Below, piece after piece: positions 38,707 through 51,898 of a stretch of 64,000 nt of DNA (positions are counted from its first letter, which is position 1; each line of letters starts with the position of its first letter). The notes under the pieces are model-generated. The model searched no databases. It saw only the letters and a program-made list of their open reading frames with translations, and was not told the origin of the DNA. This DNA comes from Saccoglossus kowalevskii (taxonomy: Eukaryota > Hemichordata > Enteropneusta > Harrimaniidae). The position numbers were made by a program, and so were the translations under genes. Location of the stretch: positions 83,492-147,491 of the forward strand of contig NW_003141825.1 of NCBI RefSeq assembly GCF_000003605.2. The letters run 5' to 3'.

Positions 38707-39940
38707 AGGATTCATTGTCACGGACAGATAGGGCCATTGTTTGATGTTTAGTACGCAAATTATTCGATATTAAATCTGGCATTTGTTTTCACACACAAAA
38801 TAAATAAAAAAGGAGAAATGAACTCTTATGCCAATGCGATAATGGCAGAAGTATCAGTAAAAAGAAATACTTTGTAATATTGTCATGGGATGGGTGAACA
38901 TTCCTCGACTGAGTCGTAACATATTTTAGGTTTTATTAAAGATAATTTGTATAACTCGAGGGTTGAATTAATTTGTTACATGTGTATTATGATGCATTTG
39001 TGATTATTCTAATATTGTTGTAAAAACAGTTAGTTGTTTTTCAGTAGTATAATGGTCAATATTTAAAGACTGTGGCTTACGTCATCTGCTAACCTGTAAA
39101 TGAACGAGTATATATAATTAATATATTTTGCACATACACGAATAAACTGTGTTTGATGTCTTGTTGTCGGTTTTTACTGTGTTCATACAAGAATTATATT
39201 ACACATTGCATATGTGTTTTGTTTGTGTGTGAAGCTGTTGAATAAAAGCAAAGACGAATTGTGGTAACTATATTGTACCTGTAACGACGACAGTCCACCA
39301 ACTAGTCTAGTTAGTGTACGCAACCAACAGGGCAACCAGGGTCACTGAACTACAAGCGCATCGTCGACCCAATTACGTGTAGAATACCTGCACTCTTTGT
39401 GCATACGTACAGTTATTATGTGTCGACACTGTATCGTAATAATAAGCACACCTTATAACTTAGAAGAAATCGCTCACGATGCGTAAGATCCCCAATAAAC
39501 ACATGTATGCCATAGACCTTGTCAGCCCTGCCTACGCGGCGTGAGTGATCGCTTTTCGGATTTAGATTTAGTACTAACCGATAGCTGTCGAGCCTTACTC
39601 AAGCGGATAATTTTGTTGCTTTATCCATTCCCCCGTAACTATGGCGAGAATGAATTATTTATATGAAATGTCATACAGACTCAAAGCAAACAATTCGGTG
39701 TCTTGTCCTCCTGTTAATGTAATTAACGTAGGGGTGATGTTTTGACCTTAGATGATATCCAATTTATAAAGGAAATCAACAGAGGCGTATAGTATGACAG
39801 TGAGAGCATCATTTCATCTCAAATCCGTTGATGGGACAGGGTACAGTTTTGCTTACTCGCGACTTACTGATATAATTTTGGCAGTGACATCAAACACATT
39901 TATCAGAGACGATCAATTTGTTGTTCGTATTGTATTTAAA
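38707..39940. other. Upstream of gene D exon 1, nothing recognised
   Basis: AT-rich, non-coding. AATAAA at about 38802 follows the relic and could be its old 3' end. Confidence 0.35.
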
Positions 39941-42900
39941 ATGTCGCTTCCGATGTCAAAATATGTGTGTTTAATCTTCGTTTTATCGTCATCCATCCCG
40001 GGGATACGAGCAGTGGGTGAGTAGACAGACTATATATATATATATTTCTGAAATAAACTTGTGAATAGTGTACAATGAAATCAATGACACAAAATATTAC
40101 AGCCACATTTTTAAAAAAAAAACTGAAACTTTATTCAATGACACTGACGTTATGAACTTGACACTAATGGTTCAATAGCATAGCATGACGTCATGAAAAG
40201 TTGAAGGTCACCCTTCCCCGCTCGTCGCAATGTGCAACACCCAGAGTAAACAAGATTGTCAGTGTATGATTTATAGCGACTTTTATTAAAATTGAGGTAC
40301 GAGATATCGATGTAGATTTTGTTCATTGTACATTCAAAAATGAAAATGTGACAGCAAGAGCAACAAAACTGCTTTGAGGCGTGTATTTCTTTGAGTAATT
40401 CGTTTATATCGTACAATTGAATTTTCTAACTGAAAGATTATTATACTCGTGAACATTATACGTTGACAATGAAAAAGCACAGGCAATGCTGACTTTTAAC
40501 GTATTCATACAATAGTCACTTGTCTAAAGTGAAAACACCACATATATACATACAACAACTAGTTGAAAGTTCTTTATAAACTATTACTGTGTATGGCAAC
40601 TCAATCGTGACCTTTGAATTCAAACAAAGATATGAACCACATGCACCGTTAATAGACCATTTTCCGTTCACTGCGAGAATCACGCGTTATGCGTGAAATC
40701 GAACGTAAAAACAGGACAAACAAAGGTCATAGCGTCGTAGTGGCGTCAAACATCGCGTGGGATTCGACAAACGCGAAGTATTTTGGGGGACATTTCCATG
40801 CTTAATAATGTGCTGTCCACATTTGATGATAGGCAATTTTGATTAAGTAAGGGTATTCGGAAGCAATATTCCTCTGTCGAAAATCGGCCGGTCGATGTGA
40901 GTTACGAAATAAAGAAATTCTAGTTCAAAATCAAATCGTTCGATTTTTGCGGTAGACGTTCGACGCGCGTTTTTCATACATCTCGCGAGATCTCGCAATT
41001 GTACGGAAAATCCCCTATTGGTAACTCTCATCTCTCTAGTAACAGAACAGTCACTTGTCCAAAGAAATAACATCGCATAAATACATGCATTTTTAATTTA
41101 TTAACAAAGTCTTATTTCATTTTTTCTTCTTTCGAAGAAGTTAATGCATGATGTCTGCTTAAAGGTATGCTTAATGTCAACGCTCAGGGTAATCGACAAT
41201 TAGATCTGCTAAATTTAAAACACAAAAGTCGAGGGACACTTCCTTGGATGTGGTGGACAATCCCTACATCATATCCAGACCTTGATATGATGGGTATTTT
41301 GTGACCGAATCACATGAGTTTGTCTTAAAAACAATGGCAACGAACAAACCAGAATATCAGTTATATATTTATATATAATTTACGAAAAACCGTTCTGATG
41401 ATCAATCAAACATATTAGCATCGAGGCCATCATAATTGATACATTTTTAAAATACTAAATATATTCAACCATCTAGTCAATGTGAAAACAAATCTACTAT
41501 TAAGTATGCATTATTATTATTTAAAAGTTTAGTCCCACTGTCCGGTCGAAGTAAGTATACCTACCAGTCACATGTGACGATTCTTTCTGAACAAGTCACG
41601 AGCGTAAGTAGGCACGAAGTACACAATCATAAAAATTATATAATCTTTTAGCCCCTCTGTCCGGTCGAAAGCATTTGATGTATACCCATCAGTCACATAA
41701 GACGATTCTTTCGAGACAATTCACACGTTCACCCAGTCGAACATGTCTGAAACTTAGCTCAATGAAATTAATGCTACACCTATGTCCTAAGACGATTCCC
41801 AATGCATGGTCAATCAATAGAAAAGTGTTTGATTTTACTAATAATAATAACTAATAATAAGTTAGGTAAAGAATCGTCGGGGTTTAAGCTCCTACGACCC
41901 TACCTTCACTTGTGAATACCCAGTCGTCAATTGCGCAAGGAAAACAGTGTTTCAGTTCGTGCTTCTACATCAACAACCTTCATTCGTTGCAACGAGGTTA
42001 ATCGACTTGAAAGCCGCCACCTTGTCTACGTGCGATCACGTTAGTTATTCAGTTACGTAACCAATGGTCCTTATACATTTGTGCAACTCCTATGGTCGTA
42101 CAGAGTCAAAGGCGTTCAATATGTATTACGGGTGTAATATCGCACAACGATTTCACTTTTTAGTATTGAAAACTACCGCATCACATTTCCAATGGTAGTG
42201 TATATGTTTGTATTCACATTTATCCATACATTTCATTAATTTATCAGATGTGATCAAACTACACAATATATGTAATGTCAGTATTATGTTATTTGAGACT
42301 CATGTAATACTTTCCTTTTTCTTCAGATAAAATATTAATCAATGTCTTTTTTGTAAGTTACATGTTTGTTTCAACCACGACATTGAAAGTTACAAGAACG
42401 TACTTGCTCTACTTTGTTTATTTCATTGTGTCAGATAATTGGTATTATGTTGCCATGACATCATAACAACATTCAGAAGTGACTATAATCTGTTTTACAG
42501 TACACAGTTTTACTCATTGCATTTATATAAAAGCTAAATGAACACAAATTGACAAACTAACAAGTTGTATGTATGTATGTTTATAAAAATTATTTTTTCC
42601 CGTTACTTTCCTAATAGTAACGAAAAACCATACTATAATAAACTCGTGGGTGAATGCATTGTAACCCTGTTTACTTCAATCTGTAACAAAGCATGTACAA
42701 ATTTCAAATGTTAACAAGTACGTATCTGTCGCCAAAAATAAGCAAATAATAATATAATATTATTGTCACTTGTCACACGTGCTCTAATAATTGTAAATGC
42801 GATGTTGATTTGAGTTATTTCGACTGTACATTGCGGACACAGCTTTTATTTATTTAATTCTGATTTCTTTGTTCAGGGAAGTTTTTAGTTTCGGGTGTTT

Positions 42901-45900
42901 CCATAACAATGTCACTAATCTATAATTTAAATTAGGGGTGCAGATTTATCATAATAAATATCGATGTGTTTTGTTATTGTAGTTAAAAGTCGGCTTTTTG
43001 ATTGGAGTTAAGTAAAAATGCAAGCGTTTTCCGATACTGAAGTCTTTTATGTCTAAAGTCTATTCACGAGTAACTAATAAACTTAAAAGTTTGAAAAACT
43101 GCGTCACGATTTGTTCTTCCGTGTGAGTGGATTGCAATGTGTAATTACACAGTTATGTAAATGATTGTATACCTGTTGAGGTGGTGGACACTTTGAAAAA
43201 AAACATGTCATCTTGCAAATATTTCATTTCCGTAATGACATATGTATTTGTTATAACTATCCAGACCAAAATTCAATCATATTGACTTATTTTATAGAAC
43301 AAACAAATTAAAAATTAAAATTAATGCTTATCTAAGTCGGCATGTATTAAATTACCATACCGTACCGTACGCTGTCGATTATTTGCGCAGACCTGCAATG
43401 TTTAGTTCATTTTTTCGTCTTAACAACTATTATTAGATATTTGTGCTGCTATCAAATTGGTGCAGGAATTCGACAGCACTGTTACAAATCCGTATTTGTA
43501 CTATTTTATTTGATGTCTACAGTGGACAGATTTGGCCTTAAAATGGCGACCTTCCAGATATGTGGAGGTGCCGTCGGCGTTAAAGTCCTCATGACTCTAC
43601 TTTGTTATAACTTAAGATAAATGGTTTTCAATATAACACAATATATGTAAAATCATCTCGGCAACACATAATTGTGCACATAAGCCGGCCATCTTTTGTA
43701 CTGCTACATTTGATTCATTGCTGATAAATGTACACAATAACCAAAATTACGTAGACTCTTTTGACAACATTCAACTAAGTAAACTATTCTGTGTAGTCAA
43801 AAGAATAGCGTTCTTTTGTACCAGTTACTTGTGTCGATTTCATTTGTAATTATCCAGTCATCAATTGCGCAAGGCAAACAATTGTTCTGTTTCATTTCGT
43901 GCTACTACCTCAACAATCTTCATCTGTTGTAACGAGATTATTCGGCTTGAGCGCAACCACCTTGGATACGTGCGACCATGTGAGTGTGTAGTTACGTATC
44001 TACTGGTCATCGTACATTTGTGCAACTCTTCTGATCTTACAGAGCCAACAGCGTTCAATATTAGAGATGGAAATACCGGACGATGTTTCAACGTTTTGGT
44101 ATTTTTGGTGATGTTGTGTAAATGCATCAAAACAGTGAAAACTATCTCTTCACATTTCCAATGGTAGTCCATATGTTGTATTCACATTCATCCATACATT
44201 CTATTATTTAAACAGATATTGTCAAACTACAGTAAATGTAAAGTCAGCAGTGAAAATAGTTCTATATGTCACGTGGTACTCATTTTGGGTGGTGCCTGAC
44301 ATTAAAAATTGGACAACACAACAATAGTTTGTAGCATTGTACTAGTCACAAGAACGTACTTGCTCTACTTTGTTTATTTCATTGTGTCAGATATTCAACA
44401 ATTGACATTCTGTTGCCATGACATCATAACAACATTCAGAAAAAGTGGCTACAACCTGTTTTAAAGTACACAGTTTAACTATTGTGATCATGTAAAAGCT
44501 AAATAAACAAAAATACTACGTTGCATGTATGTTTGGAATGAAAATTGTTTTACCGTGACTTTCCTGAGATAAATACGTTATAGAGTAAACTCGTGCGTAG
44601 GTACATTGTAATCATGTTTACTTCAATCTGTAACAAAGCACGTATACACTTCAAATCTTAACAACAGATACGAATCGTTTACTCCAAACACAATTTCGCT
44701 AACAATAAGCATACAGTAATATAATGTTGTCATCTGTCACATATGCTCTACTTATTTCGAAAGCGATGTTGATTTGAGTTGTTATTATCATACACTGCGC
44801 ATACCTTTTTCATTTGTTTAATTCTGATTTCTTTGTAAAAAGAGGCTTTCAGTCTGTTTACAACAATGTGTCATGCAGTTATTAAACGGGAGGTGTGATT
44901 CTCTCATAATAAATATCAATATACTCTGTATCATTGCAAAATTATGGTAATATTAATGAATTCTTAATTCGTTGAAGGTAGAAAGTCGGCGTTTTTAGTA
45001 GTTTAGTTGCCAATGCACATTTTTCCGGTACTGGGGTATATTTTTCCGGGCTTTTTTTTTAATAGCAAATGTGTTCGTATGTATGTCTGTTCAGACCAAA
45101 ATTAATAAATATTATATGAATAATAAGGATGACACTGCTAGCGTACTGTGCTGAGATAATTTGCTTAATTGCCCAGTCAGCTGGCGTACACGTGATAATA
45201 AAATAAGTTCTACCGATTTACCGATATTAAGTATATGAGGGCTTTTATCTTGAATACGCATACAACTAAGAAAGAGAAAATTGAGAAACGTGTTTTTTCT
45301 ACAAGTCAGGAAAAAAATAACAAACTTTTACGGCCAAACGATCCTTTGGAGTAACACTAAGTTCAAACGCTAACAAAATTCGGCCGAATTCGTCGTTTTC
45401 GTGTGGAAAAATCTCATGCATACGAATGCCTCATTACACGAAGAACAAAGAATAATTTCCCGGGGTGTTTGAAACAAAAGTCTTCATCATACTATCAGCG
45501 ACGGTCTTATGGTTTTTTTTCAATTTCAAGCCATATTCAAGATGGCTGCCCACATATAATAAATATTGGTAAATTGATCACATTTTTATTTTTATCACGT
45601 GTACGCCAGCTGGTTGTGCTTAATTGTAGCTAATTATGCATATATAGCTTTATTCATGCGCTGCCGATTATTGGAACTGTTCTTCTGTGTTATACTACCA
45701 TCTGAACCATGCCTTGTCCAGTTGTCAGAAAATACTAGTAACGAGGTAGCGTTTTTGTTCAATGCACAGACACTAGAACATCAACGCGTGTGATTCAAAA
45801 ATTTTCAATGATTGTCCAAATCTTTACCAATCGTTTAACAACAAACTCAATATGATTATTCCAATTAAGGTCATTTTCATCGGGAAATTTTTCTGTTTAC

Positions 45901-48900
45901 GTGTGTCATTTGCTCGTTTGCAACACGTTCGATTTCGTGCGTTTGCGCATATCACTCTCGAAATCATTCTGCGTATATTAATTTGGCTTTCATTACTCAG
46001 TATTATAGCTGAATTAAAAGGATTTCACACTTCTCGTGATTATTGCGTTTTAATATGTCTAGCTACGGGATATTGGCTTCAATAATAGGCTCAATCGCGT
46101 CTCGCCCACCATTTGCCACATCTAAATTTCATACTTATCGTGATTATTGCGTTTTATTATGTCTAGCTACGGGATGTTGGCTTCAATAATTGGCTCAATC
46201 GCGTCTCGCCCACCATTTTCCACATCAAAATTCTTACACTATAACGATATTGTATAATGTCGCCTTTTATTCCCTAAATGCAGCTAGTAGAAATGTACAC
46301 CGGCATTTAAAATAAACGGTGATACTCATATGAAATGGTCAATTATGTTTTTATTAAAAGGAAGTATTTGTTTTGGTTTGCTACATATATAATAATTAGC
46401 ACAGTGACATAAGTTGTAGTAATTTAGGATACCGCTAAACTGCGCATTTGGACCGCTTGCATTTGCTACCTTGATGAGAATGTGGATATGAATTTTCAGT
46501 ACGGCTAATGCATTAAAAGCAGTCAGAATCTGGAGGAGTAGAATGTGTATTTGTGTGCACCCTCTCATTTAGTTTACAGTTGCACAAGAATTAAATCTAT
46601 AATTAACAGTATTTGTGCTGCTATCACCTCTGAGTCAGTGCGAGAGTTCGGTAGCCTTGTCACATACCCGCTTTTGTACTATTTGATTTGATTTCCAATG
46701 TGGGTGGATACATTCTTGCAAAGGCGACCTTCTAGACCGACTTCTTCTAGTTATTGGTAATTCAACATTGGGAATGCACTGCAAATAGTTGCTTACCAAT
46801 TAATGAACTTAATTTGCTATAAGTTGATGCATGGTGACAACTAGCTTCAGCGTTTTGATTTGTGTCAATGCCGCCCTCTTTCTATTGTCTAGTTGTTGAA
46901 CTGTGAATTATAATGAATCTGTTGGCGCATTTCCAGGGATGTTCTATTATATCGTATCGTACGACCACGATTCAATTGACCGTCTTTCTAAAGAACGTAA
47001 TGTGATTACCCGGCAACTTTTCTCTACAATCTAAATCAGTCAGTGTCCCCACCCTCGGCGTAACAGTGATTTTGTTTTCCCTTGAAAATACATTCGCACC
47101 GTATCATCCGGGGCCGGGGGCTTCTGTTTAACATGATTTGACAGTTCACTGTTCACTATTTACGAGATTGGTAAGTTCGTTCATCTACATGAACTCTTAG
47201 AGCAGTGTTCGCTGTCTCACTATGTAAATTTCAGTTGTCATAGTTTGCTAAGAAACAAACTGGTGTTAAAGAAACACTGGAATTTACTAATAATAGGTAT
47301 TATTACACATATGTCACCGTAACGCCATAAGTCACAGCTTGACGTAATTTTGCGGTTTTACACTGGGTATTTTCAAACTACCATATTAGGAAATGCGAAT
47401 TCCAAATATGGAATGATTACGCGCGTAAGCGTCCAATAGTAATAAAAACAAACATGGCTGCCACCAGAGTTTAACTGGACTCCACACAAAGAAGTTCGCT
47501 AATCTGAGTGTTCGAAACGTTTTGGTTTTCGGCATTTCCATGATGTATCCTGCAAAGTGTGCACTCAGACAGTATGCGGTCGCATCGACCTCCGCTGCGC
47601 GTTTGTGGATACCTGTTGTACTGTCTTCGTGCATACTTTTCAGTATCCTCGTAATAACCTCATACTAGTATTCCACACAGTTTCTGTAAATTGCGCCCTG
47701 TAGTGACTTCAAAATGACGTTTGAATGTATAACTGTGTTTAGCTATGTGTTAGTAGTTCGTCATCTAGAACATAGTAAAATATCTACAAAATACGATCTT
47801 CATTAATATTGTTAGACTGTTGTCGATTAGAACGCGTTGAACGGTTTTTGTGCAATCCATTTGCGTCATAGAGTCTGTGGTGATATTGAAGGAGAATGAA
47901 AAGGACGGAGAAAGTAAAAAATATAAATCTATGCGTGATCGCGTGCGACTTGGCTTTTTTTTACTTTTAACAAAAATACATTAATATGTAAAAACAAATA
48001 TGATCTGGGGAGTTAGTACGAAGTTTGAAGATGCAATGGTACCAGAAATAATCTGCCTGTAACTTTTATCGAGTGAACCATTTAGCTATCGGGTATGTGC
48101 CAAAGTTGAGGCTGTCTGTGGAACAGTGCAAAACAAATTTGGTATATGTTGAAAATTGATGTTCCGTTTATGTTTCCCACTAATAGTTGACAATTATTCA
48201 CCAAGATAGAATGGTCTTTCTCAGTTACTTTTAAACTTAGTACATTTTGTAAAATGCATGCGTATTACCCGGGCCTATTTCCCTCTCGATCGGATAGAAT
48301 ATTTCTTTATGTACTATTTTTGCTTCTCTCATGCTAAAGTATGATTGCTATCAATATATATTATAGATTTGTGTACAGATAACTGCGTGTTCGCTTACGA
48401 CGGAGACTGTGAAGACGGAGGTCCTGACGCTTTTGAAGGCTTGTGTGAGTACGGTGATGACTGTGACGACTGTGGACCACGTCCAGAGAATCCCGGGTGT
48501 AAGTATTTACAATTTCCCATAGCGCTGCGTGGTGATAGTAATCGTAATTACAAATGTCTAGAAGCTCGAGTTTTTGAGATAGTCACATAAGATTCAAAAT
48601 ATTACCGAACACTACCGTGCATTACAACATTTTCAGTAAACCTGCCGGTAATATTTACTTATTTTTTCCGCAGTTTCGTGCTGGAATACGTGCCACAACT
48701 CCGATGACGGATTTTGTGATGACGGTGGAGACGACGCTGATTACTCTGAATGTTCATATGCAACGGACTGCCTTGATTGTGGACCCCGTCTGGACGCTGG
48801 GACAGGTAAACAAAGAACAAAAATGAAATATGAAACTTAACATTTATAAGTGTCGATTGAACGTCCCCATCAGCGTGTCGATAAACCAAGTATGATCGTG

Positions 48901-51898
48901 AGACTTTGACAAATCTACAAATAATAGACTAGGCATTCGGTGTGAAGTGTGTGTGGACAGCCCTTTTCTATGGTTAGACCACACATGCGTGTTTTTATGG
49001 TGCTGTACTGAAGTCAAAAACCAAATAGGCATCGCTACGTAACACGTGTACATGTATATTAATTTTATAAACACATTCGCGCTCTCTAACGCCACAGTGC
49101 TTCAATCCTGTGATTTAAATAGACCACTTTCCCGGAAGTAGCGAGACTGGGGTGCAAAAATACACCTGCTTTGTCATCGAATACAATCATGTCAGTTTGT
49201 TGATAGTCGATAGAAGGGAATATTATTTTTGTGACGTCGATTGGTATACCCAGAAGCACAATATCACGCGAAATGTTCGACTTCCGGGAAAGTCGTCTAT
49301 GGGTCAACACTCGTTCGAAGTTCGTATTGCTCGGTAGTTTTATCCGTGACCCGTAAATTTAATAAATGCTTTTTCATATATAATGATTTGCTATATTTTT
49401 AAACGAACGAATATACAAACAAAGTTTAAACGACAATCCTAACGCCAAGTTTCGCTATTCAAGTTTTTAGAACACTTTCCCTGAATGCGCATGCGCGCGC
49501 ATAACGGATATGGATACTATGGAATACCTGGAATTACTTATTGATGAAAAGACATTTTGGGTATTTTATATGGAATTTATTTTCACTTATTTTTGACAAG
49601 TTGAATGTGAAATATGGGGAAAAAAGTTATATTCGCTGGATTATATTTTCACAGAATCATAGCGAAAATCACAACTCTATTAAAGCGAAAATAAAGTGGT
49701 TTACAGTATACGTAAACGTGTACGCTTGATATTGTGCTTGTAAATGTGCGAATCAACGTGACAAAAATAGATCTTTTGTACCACCACCACTGACATGATC
49801 GTATATGAAAAAGGCAAACGTATTGCTTGCACTCCAGTCTCGCTGCTACAGGGAAAGTGGCATTGTGTCAACACAGGTGGCGCTATTCAGCAGGAAAGTG
49901 GTACAATGTACATAATTCACTGAAGCGAATTGTCGCTAGAGGGCGCTACGAACATACACCCATGTAAACAATTTTAATAAATTACATTCATTTATCTCCA
50001 GAAATGTGTTTTAATACATGCGAGTATAGCAATGATGGCGAATGCGATGATGGAGGTGTTGGTGCCGCCTACTCAGGTTGTTACTATGGAACAGATTGTT
50101 TAGATTGTGGAATTCGAAATCACGTATTTGACCGTAAGTCTGAATGCTTTCTATCTTCGGGGCGGAGCTACGTCACAAGACGTTCCACATTGCTAAGACG
50201 CGCACCACTGTACCACGTATTTCTAGGGGCTCTGAGCACGCTGCCGAGGAACGCAGAACGAAGTGAAGAGCCGGTGAAAATTCAAGAAAACAACTGGAAC
50301 TCAATTTTGAAGTAATCCTGAACAATGAAATTTATATGAGTTACACACGCAGGGGTAATTCTTTTCAGAGGAGTCTCAACAACCATCCCAAAGTACCGAT
50401 TTCTAAGTGTTTTCGGCCTTTGTTTTCACCGGGATGCTTGCCATGCGGTGAGAATGCCCGGATGTCCTCTCAAGATATCAATAAATCGCGTCTTCCAGCG
50501 ACGAAGCGTTAGTGTGATGTCACAGGACTAGCGCAACAGAGAGACTACTTACTGATGCCATATGCGACCCTGGTATGCGAAACAGGTCACCTTGGCGTCA
50601 TAGAAGAGCTAGAAGACGCGATTTTTGAAAAAAGGTGTATTGACACTTTCGCACTGCCATTCTGATCGTTAGAGTTCATGTACAAATGGTGCAAGTATTT
50701 CACGGGCTGCGAGCGGGGAACATAGTTATAAATACTTTACTTCCCTTTTTAAAAGAGCAATTTCACATAATTAATTAAGCTAATATGCCATTCACTCACA
50801 GCACCGTTATGTGACGATTCATGCAGTGGGGCAAATGACAGCTCTTGTGAAGATGGTGGTCTATTCAGTACAAATTACGAGTGTTATTTGGGAACTGACT
50901 GCACTGATTGCGGAATACGAGGAGGTAAGACAATATAGATACAATAGACAATATAGACAATATTGGCAGTGTGCCAATATATCAATAACTAGAATCACGG
51001 TAACCGTCTGAAAAAAATAAATCACGTATACAATGTTAATACAGTCTCCTAGAATGCCTTTTATCTTCTTAGGCAAAAGCACGTTTCAAAAAAGGTTTCA
51101 GTGACGAATTAACACAGTACTGACATATCTGTAATATGTTATCTTACAGTGCTGCCCTCTGTAGTCGCCCTACCACCAGGAAACAGTACGCCATCTACGC
51201 CAACTACTTTACCCGGAGTAACTAATGTCGCCAACGATGAGAGCACCGATGCATCTCCAAAGCAGTCATTGATAACATTAGAACTCACAACAGAACCGCC
51301 ACTAGCAAGTCAAGGTAAACAGACCTTCGCCCAGCATTGTACTTTAATCTAAACTAATAATAAGAACAAAACAAAAGGCAATTTCGTATTTACCGAATTG
51401 TGGCGTGTGTTAATATACCTATGCATGGACAATGAAACTGATTGAATCGAACCAAACAGTATGTGATGATGATATGAATAAGAGAATGTGCGTGGTTCCA
51501 ACATCATTGCATACCACATCTGTATTAAGTTTTACCTAAAATAATGAAAGCAAAACAAAAGGCAATTTCTCGTTTCGTGAATGGTGGCGTGTTATCATAC
51601 ATCTCTGACCCGAAAAGGAAGATGATCAAGTCAATCTCTATGTGTTGATGATATACATGGGAATTTTAAAATATAGCATTTACAAATATCGTTTGCATTA
51701 CTGTATTTGTACTTACTTCCCTATTTGTTCTTAGATACAGATATACACATGATCATCGGACTGGTTGTTGGGAGTTTACTCGGATTGTTGGTCACGGCAG
51801 CAGGCATTGTGCTCTTCATTCTCAAAAAGAAGGAGAAGAAATCTGACAATAAAGTCCAAGCTATACAAACACTTGTCATTGAAGATTTGGAAAATTAG
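39941..51898 (+). CDS. Gene D: type I membrane protein, four six-Cys modules
   Basis: Seven exons give 307 aa: 39941-40016, 48367-48498, 48674-48805, 50002-50133, 50802-50924, 51150-51314, 51735-51898. Exon 1 encodes a signal peptide (YVCLIFVLSSSIPGIRA) with the right phase, but it lies 8.35 kb upstream and is unrelated to E's exon 1, so it is the weakest part. Exons 2-5 are four modules. Exon 6 is a Thr/Pro/Ser stalk with an NST site. Exon 7 holds the helix (MIIGLVVGSLLGLLVTAAGI), then KKKEKKSDNK and a C-terminus ending IEDLEN, with no further intron. An AATAAA at 52065 is conserved in position downstream of gene E. Unlike A-C, the SDNK codons run straight into coding sequence. Exons 2-7 are close paralogues of gene E. 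Confidence 0.75.
40017..41919. other. First part of gene D intron 1, repeats only
   Basis: Contains an imperfect tandem duplication of about 115 bp (CTGTCCGGTCGAA...AGTCACAT..GACGATTCTTTC at about 41537 and 41653). No exons seen. Confidence 0.45.
41920..46760. repeat. Old tandem duplication, unit about 1.96 kb, in gene D intron 1
   Basis: Landmarks recur in order at about 1960-bp offset: TCAATTGCGCAAGG (41928, 43861), AACGTACTTGCTCTACTTTG (42394, 44353), GTTGCCATGACATCATAACA (42449, 44412), GCGATGTTGATTTGAGTT (42799, 44763). The end of the unit (TTTGTGCTGCTATCA at 43440) recurs at 46612 after about 1.3 kb of inserted DNA in copy 2. Copies are well diverged and non-coding. Confidence 0.75.
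46032..46235. repeat. Tandem pair of about 104 bp
   Basis: CGTGATTATTGCGTTTTA...GTCTAGCTACGGGAT.TTGGCTTCAATAA..GGCTCAATCGCGTCTCGCCCACC appears twice in direct orientation with few differences, so the duplication is fairly recent. Confidence 0.85.
47389..47665 (-). repeat. Dispersed repeat, copy 2 (inverted relative to 10.83 kb)
   Basis: Reverse-complement homologue of 10832-11115. Both copies lie in introns of the gene cluster (A intron 3 and D intron 1). Divergence is moderate with small indels. Confidence 0.65.
47666..48366. other. End of gene D intron 1
   Basis: Homology to gene E begins only at about 48328 (TTTGCTTCTCTCATG), 40 bp before exon 2. The duplication breakpoint therefore lies here, and E's signal-peptide exon has no copy upstream of D. 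Confidence 0.6.
48367..48498 (+). CDS. Gene D exon 2: Cys module 1 (membrane-distal)
   Basis: Cysteine spacing is 3-7-11-5-2, with core CEDGG and YGDDCDDCGPR. This is the fastest-changing module against gene E: ten codons differ, seven changing the residue, all inside the two loops between the second and fourth Cys. Confidence 0.85.
48674..48805 (+). CDS. Gene D exon 3: Cys module 2
   Basis: Cysteine spacing is 3-7-12-5-2, with core CDDGG and YATDCLDCGPR. The only residue change against gene E is the penultimate residue of the linker (Thr versus Pro). Confidence 0.88.
49118..49303. mobile_element. Short MITE-like inverted repeat in gene D intron 3
   Basis: ATAGACCACTTTCCCGGAAG on the left is mirrored by ACTTCCGGGAAAGTCGTCTAT on the right around a roughly 140-bp AT-rich centre. 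No copy is seen in the corresponding intron of gene E, so the insertion probably followed the duplication. Confidence 0.6.
49875..49948. promoter_or_regulatory. Two CTCF-like motifs in gene D intron 3
   Basis: AGGTGGCGCTA at 49875 and AGAGGGCGCTA at 49938 both match the core of known animal CTCF motifs. Binding is inferred from motif only. Confidence 0.3.
50002..50133 (+). CDS. Gene D exon 4: Cys module 3
   Basis: Cysteine spacing is 3-7-11-5-2, with core CDDGG and YGTDCLDCGIR. One residue differs from gene E (Ser/Asn before NDGEC). Two CTCF-like motifs lie within 130 bp upstream. Confidence 0.88.
50486..50626. repeat. Small inverted repeat in gene D intron 4
   Basis: AAATCGCGTCTTC and GAAGACGCGATTT face each other about 110 bp apart. 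Possibly a small MITE or fragment of one. Confidence 0.35.
50802..50924 (+). CDS. Gene D exon 5: Cys module 4 (membrane-proximal)
   Basis: This is the shortest module exon (123 nt), with spacing 3-7-11-5-2 and core CEDGG and LGTDCTDCGIR. All 123 nt are identical to gene E exon 5 by eye. Confidence 0.88.

Noticed and set aside
48617-48889. Overlapping frames at module 2 of D
   Set aside because: They are alternative-frame reads of the exon at 48674-48805.
50004-50315. 103-codon frame continuing past module 3 of D
   Set aside because: It passes a strong donor CCGTAAGT that is also present in gene E; the extension is not shared by E.
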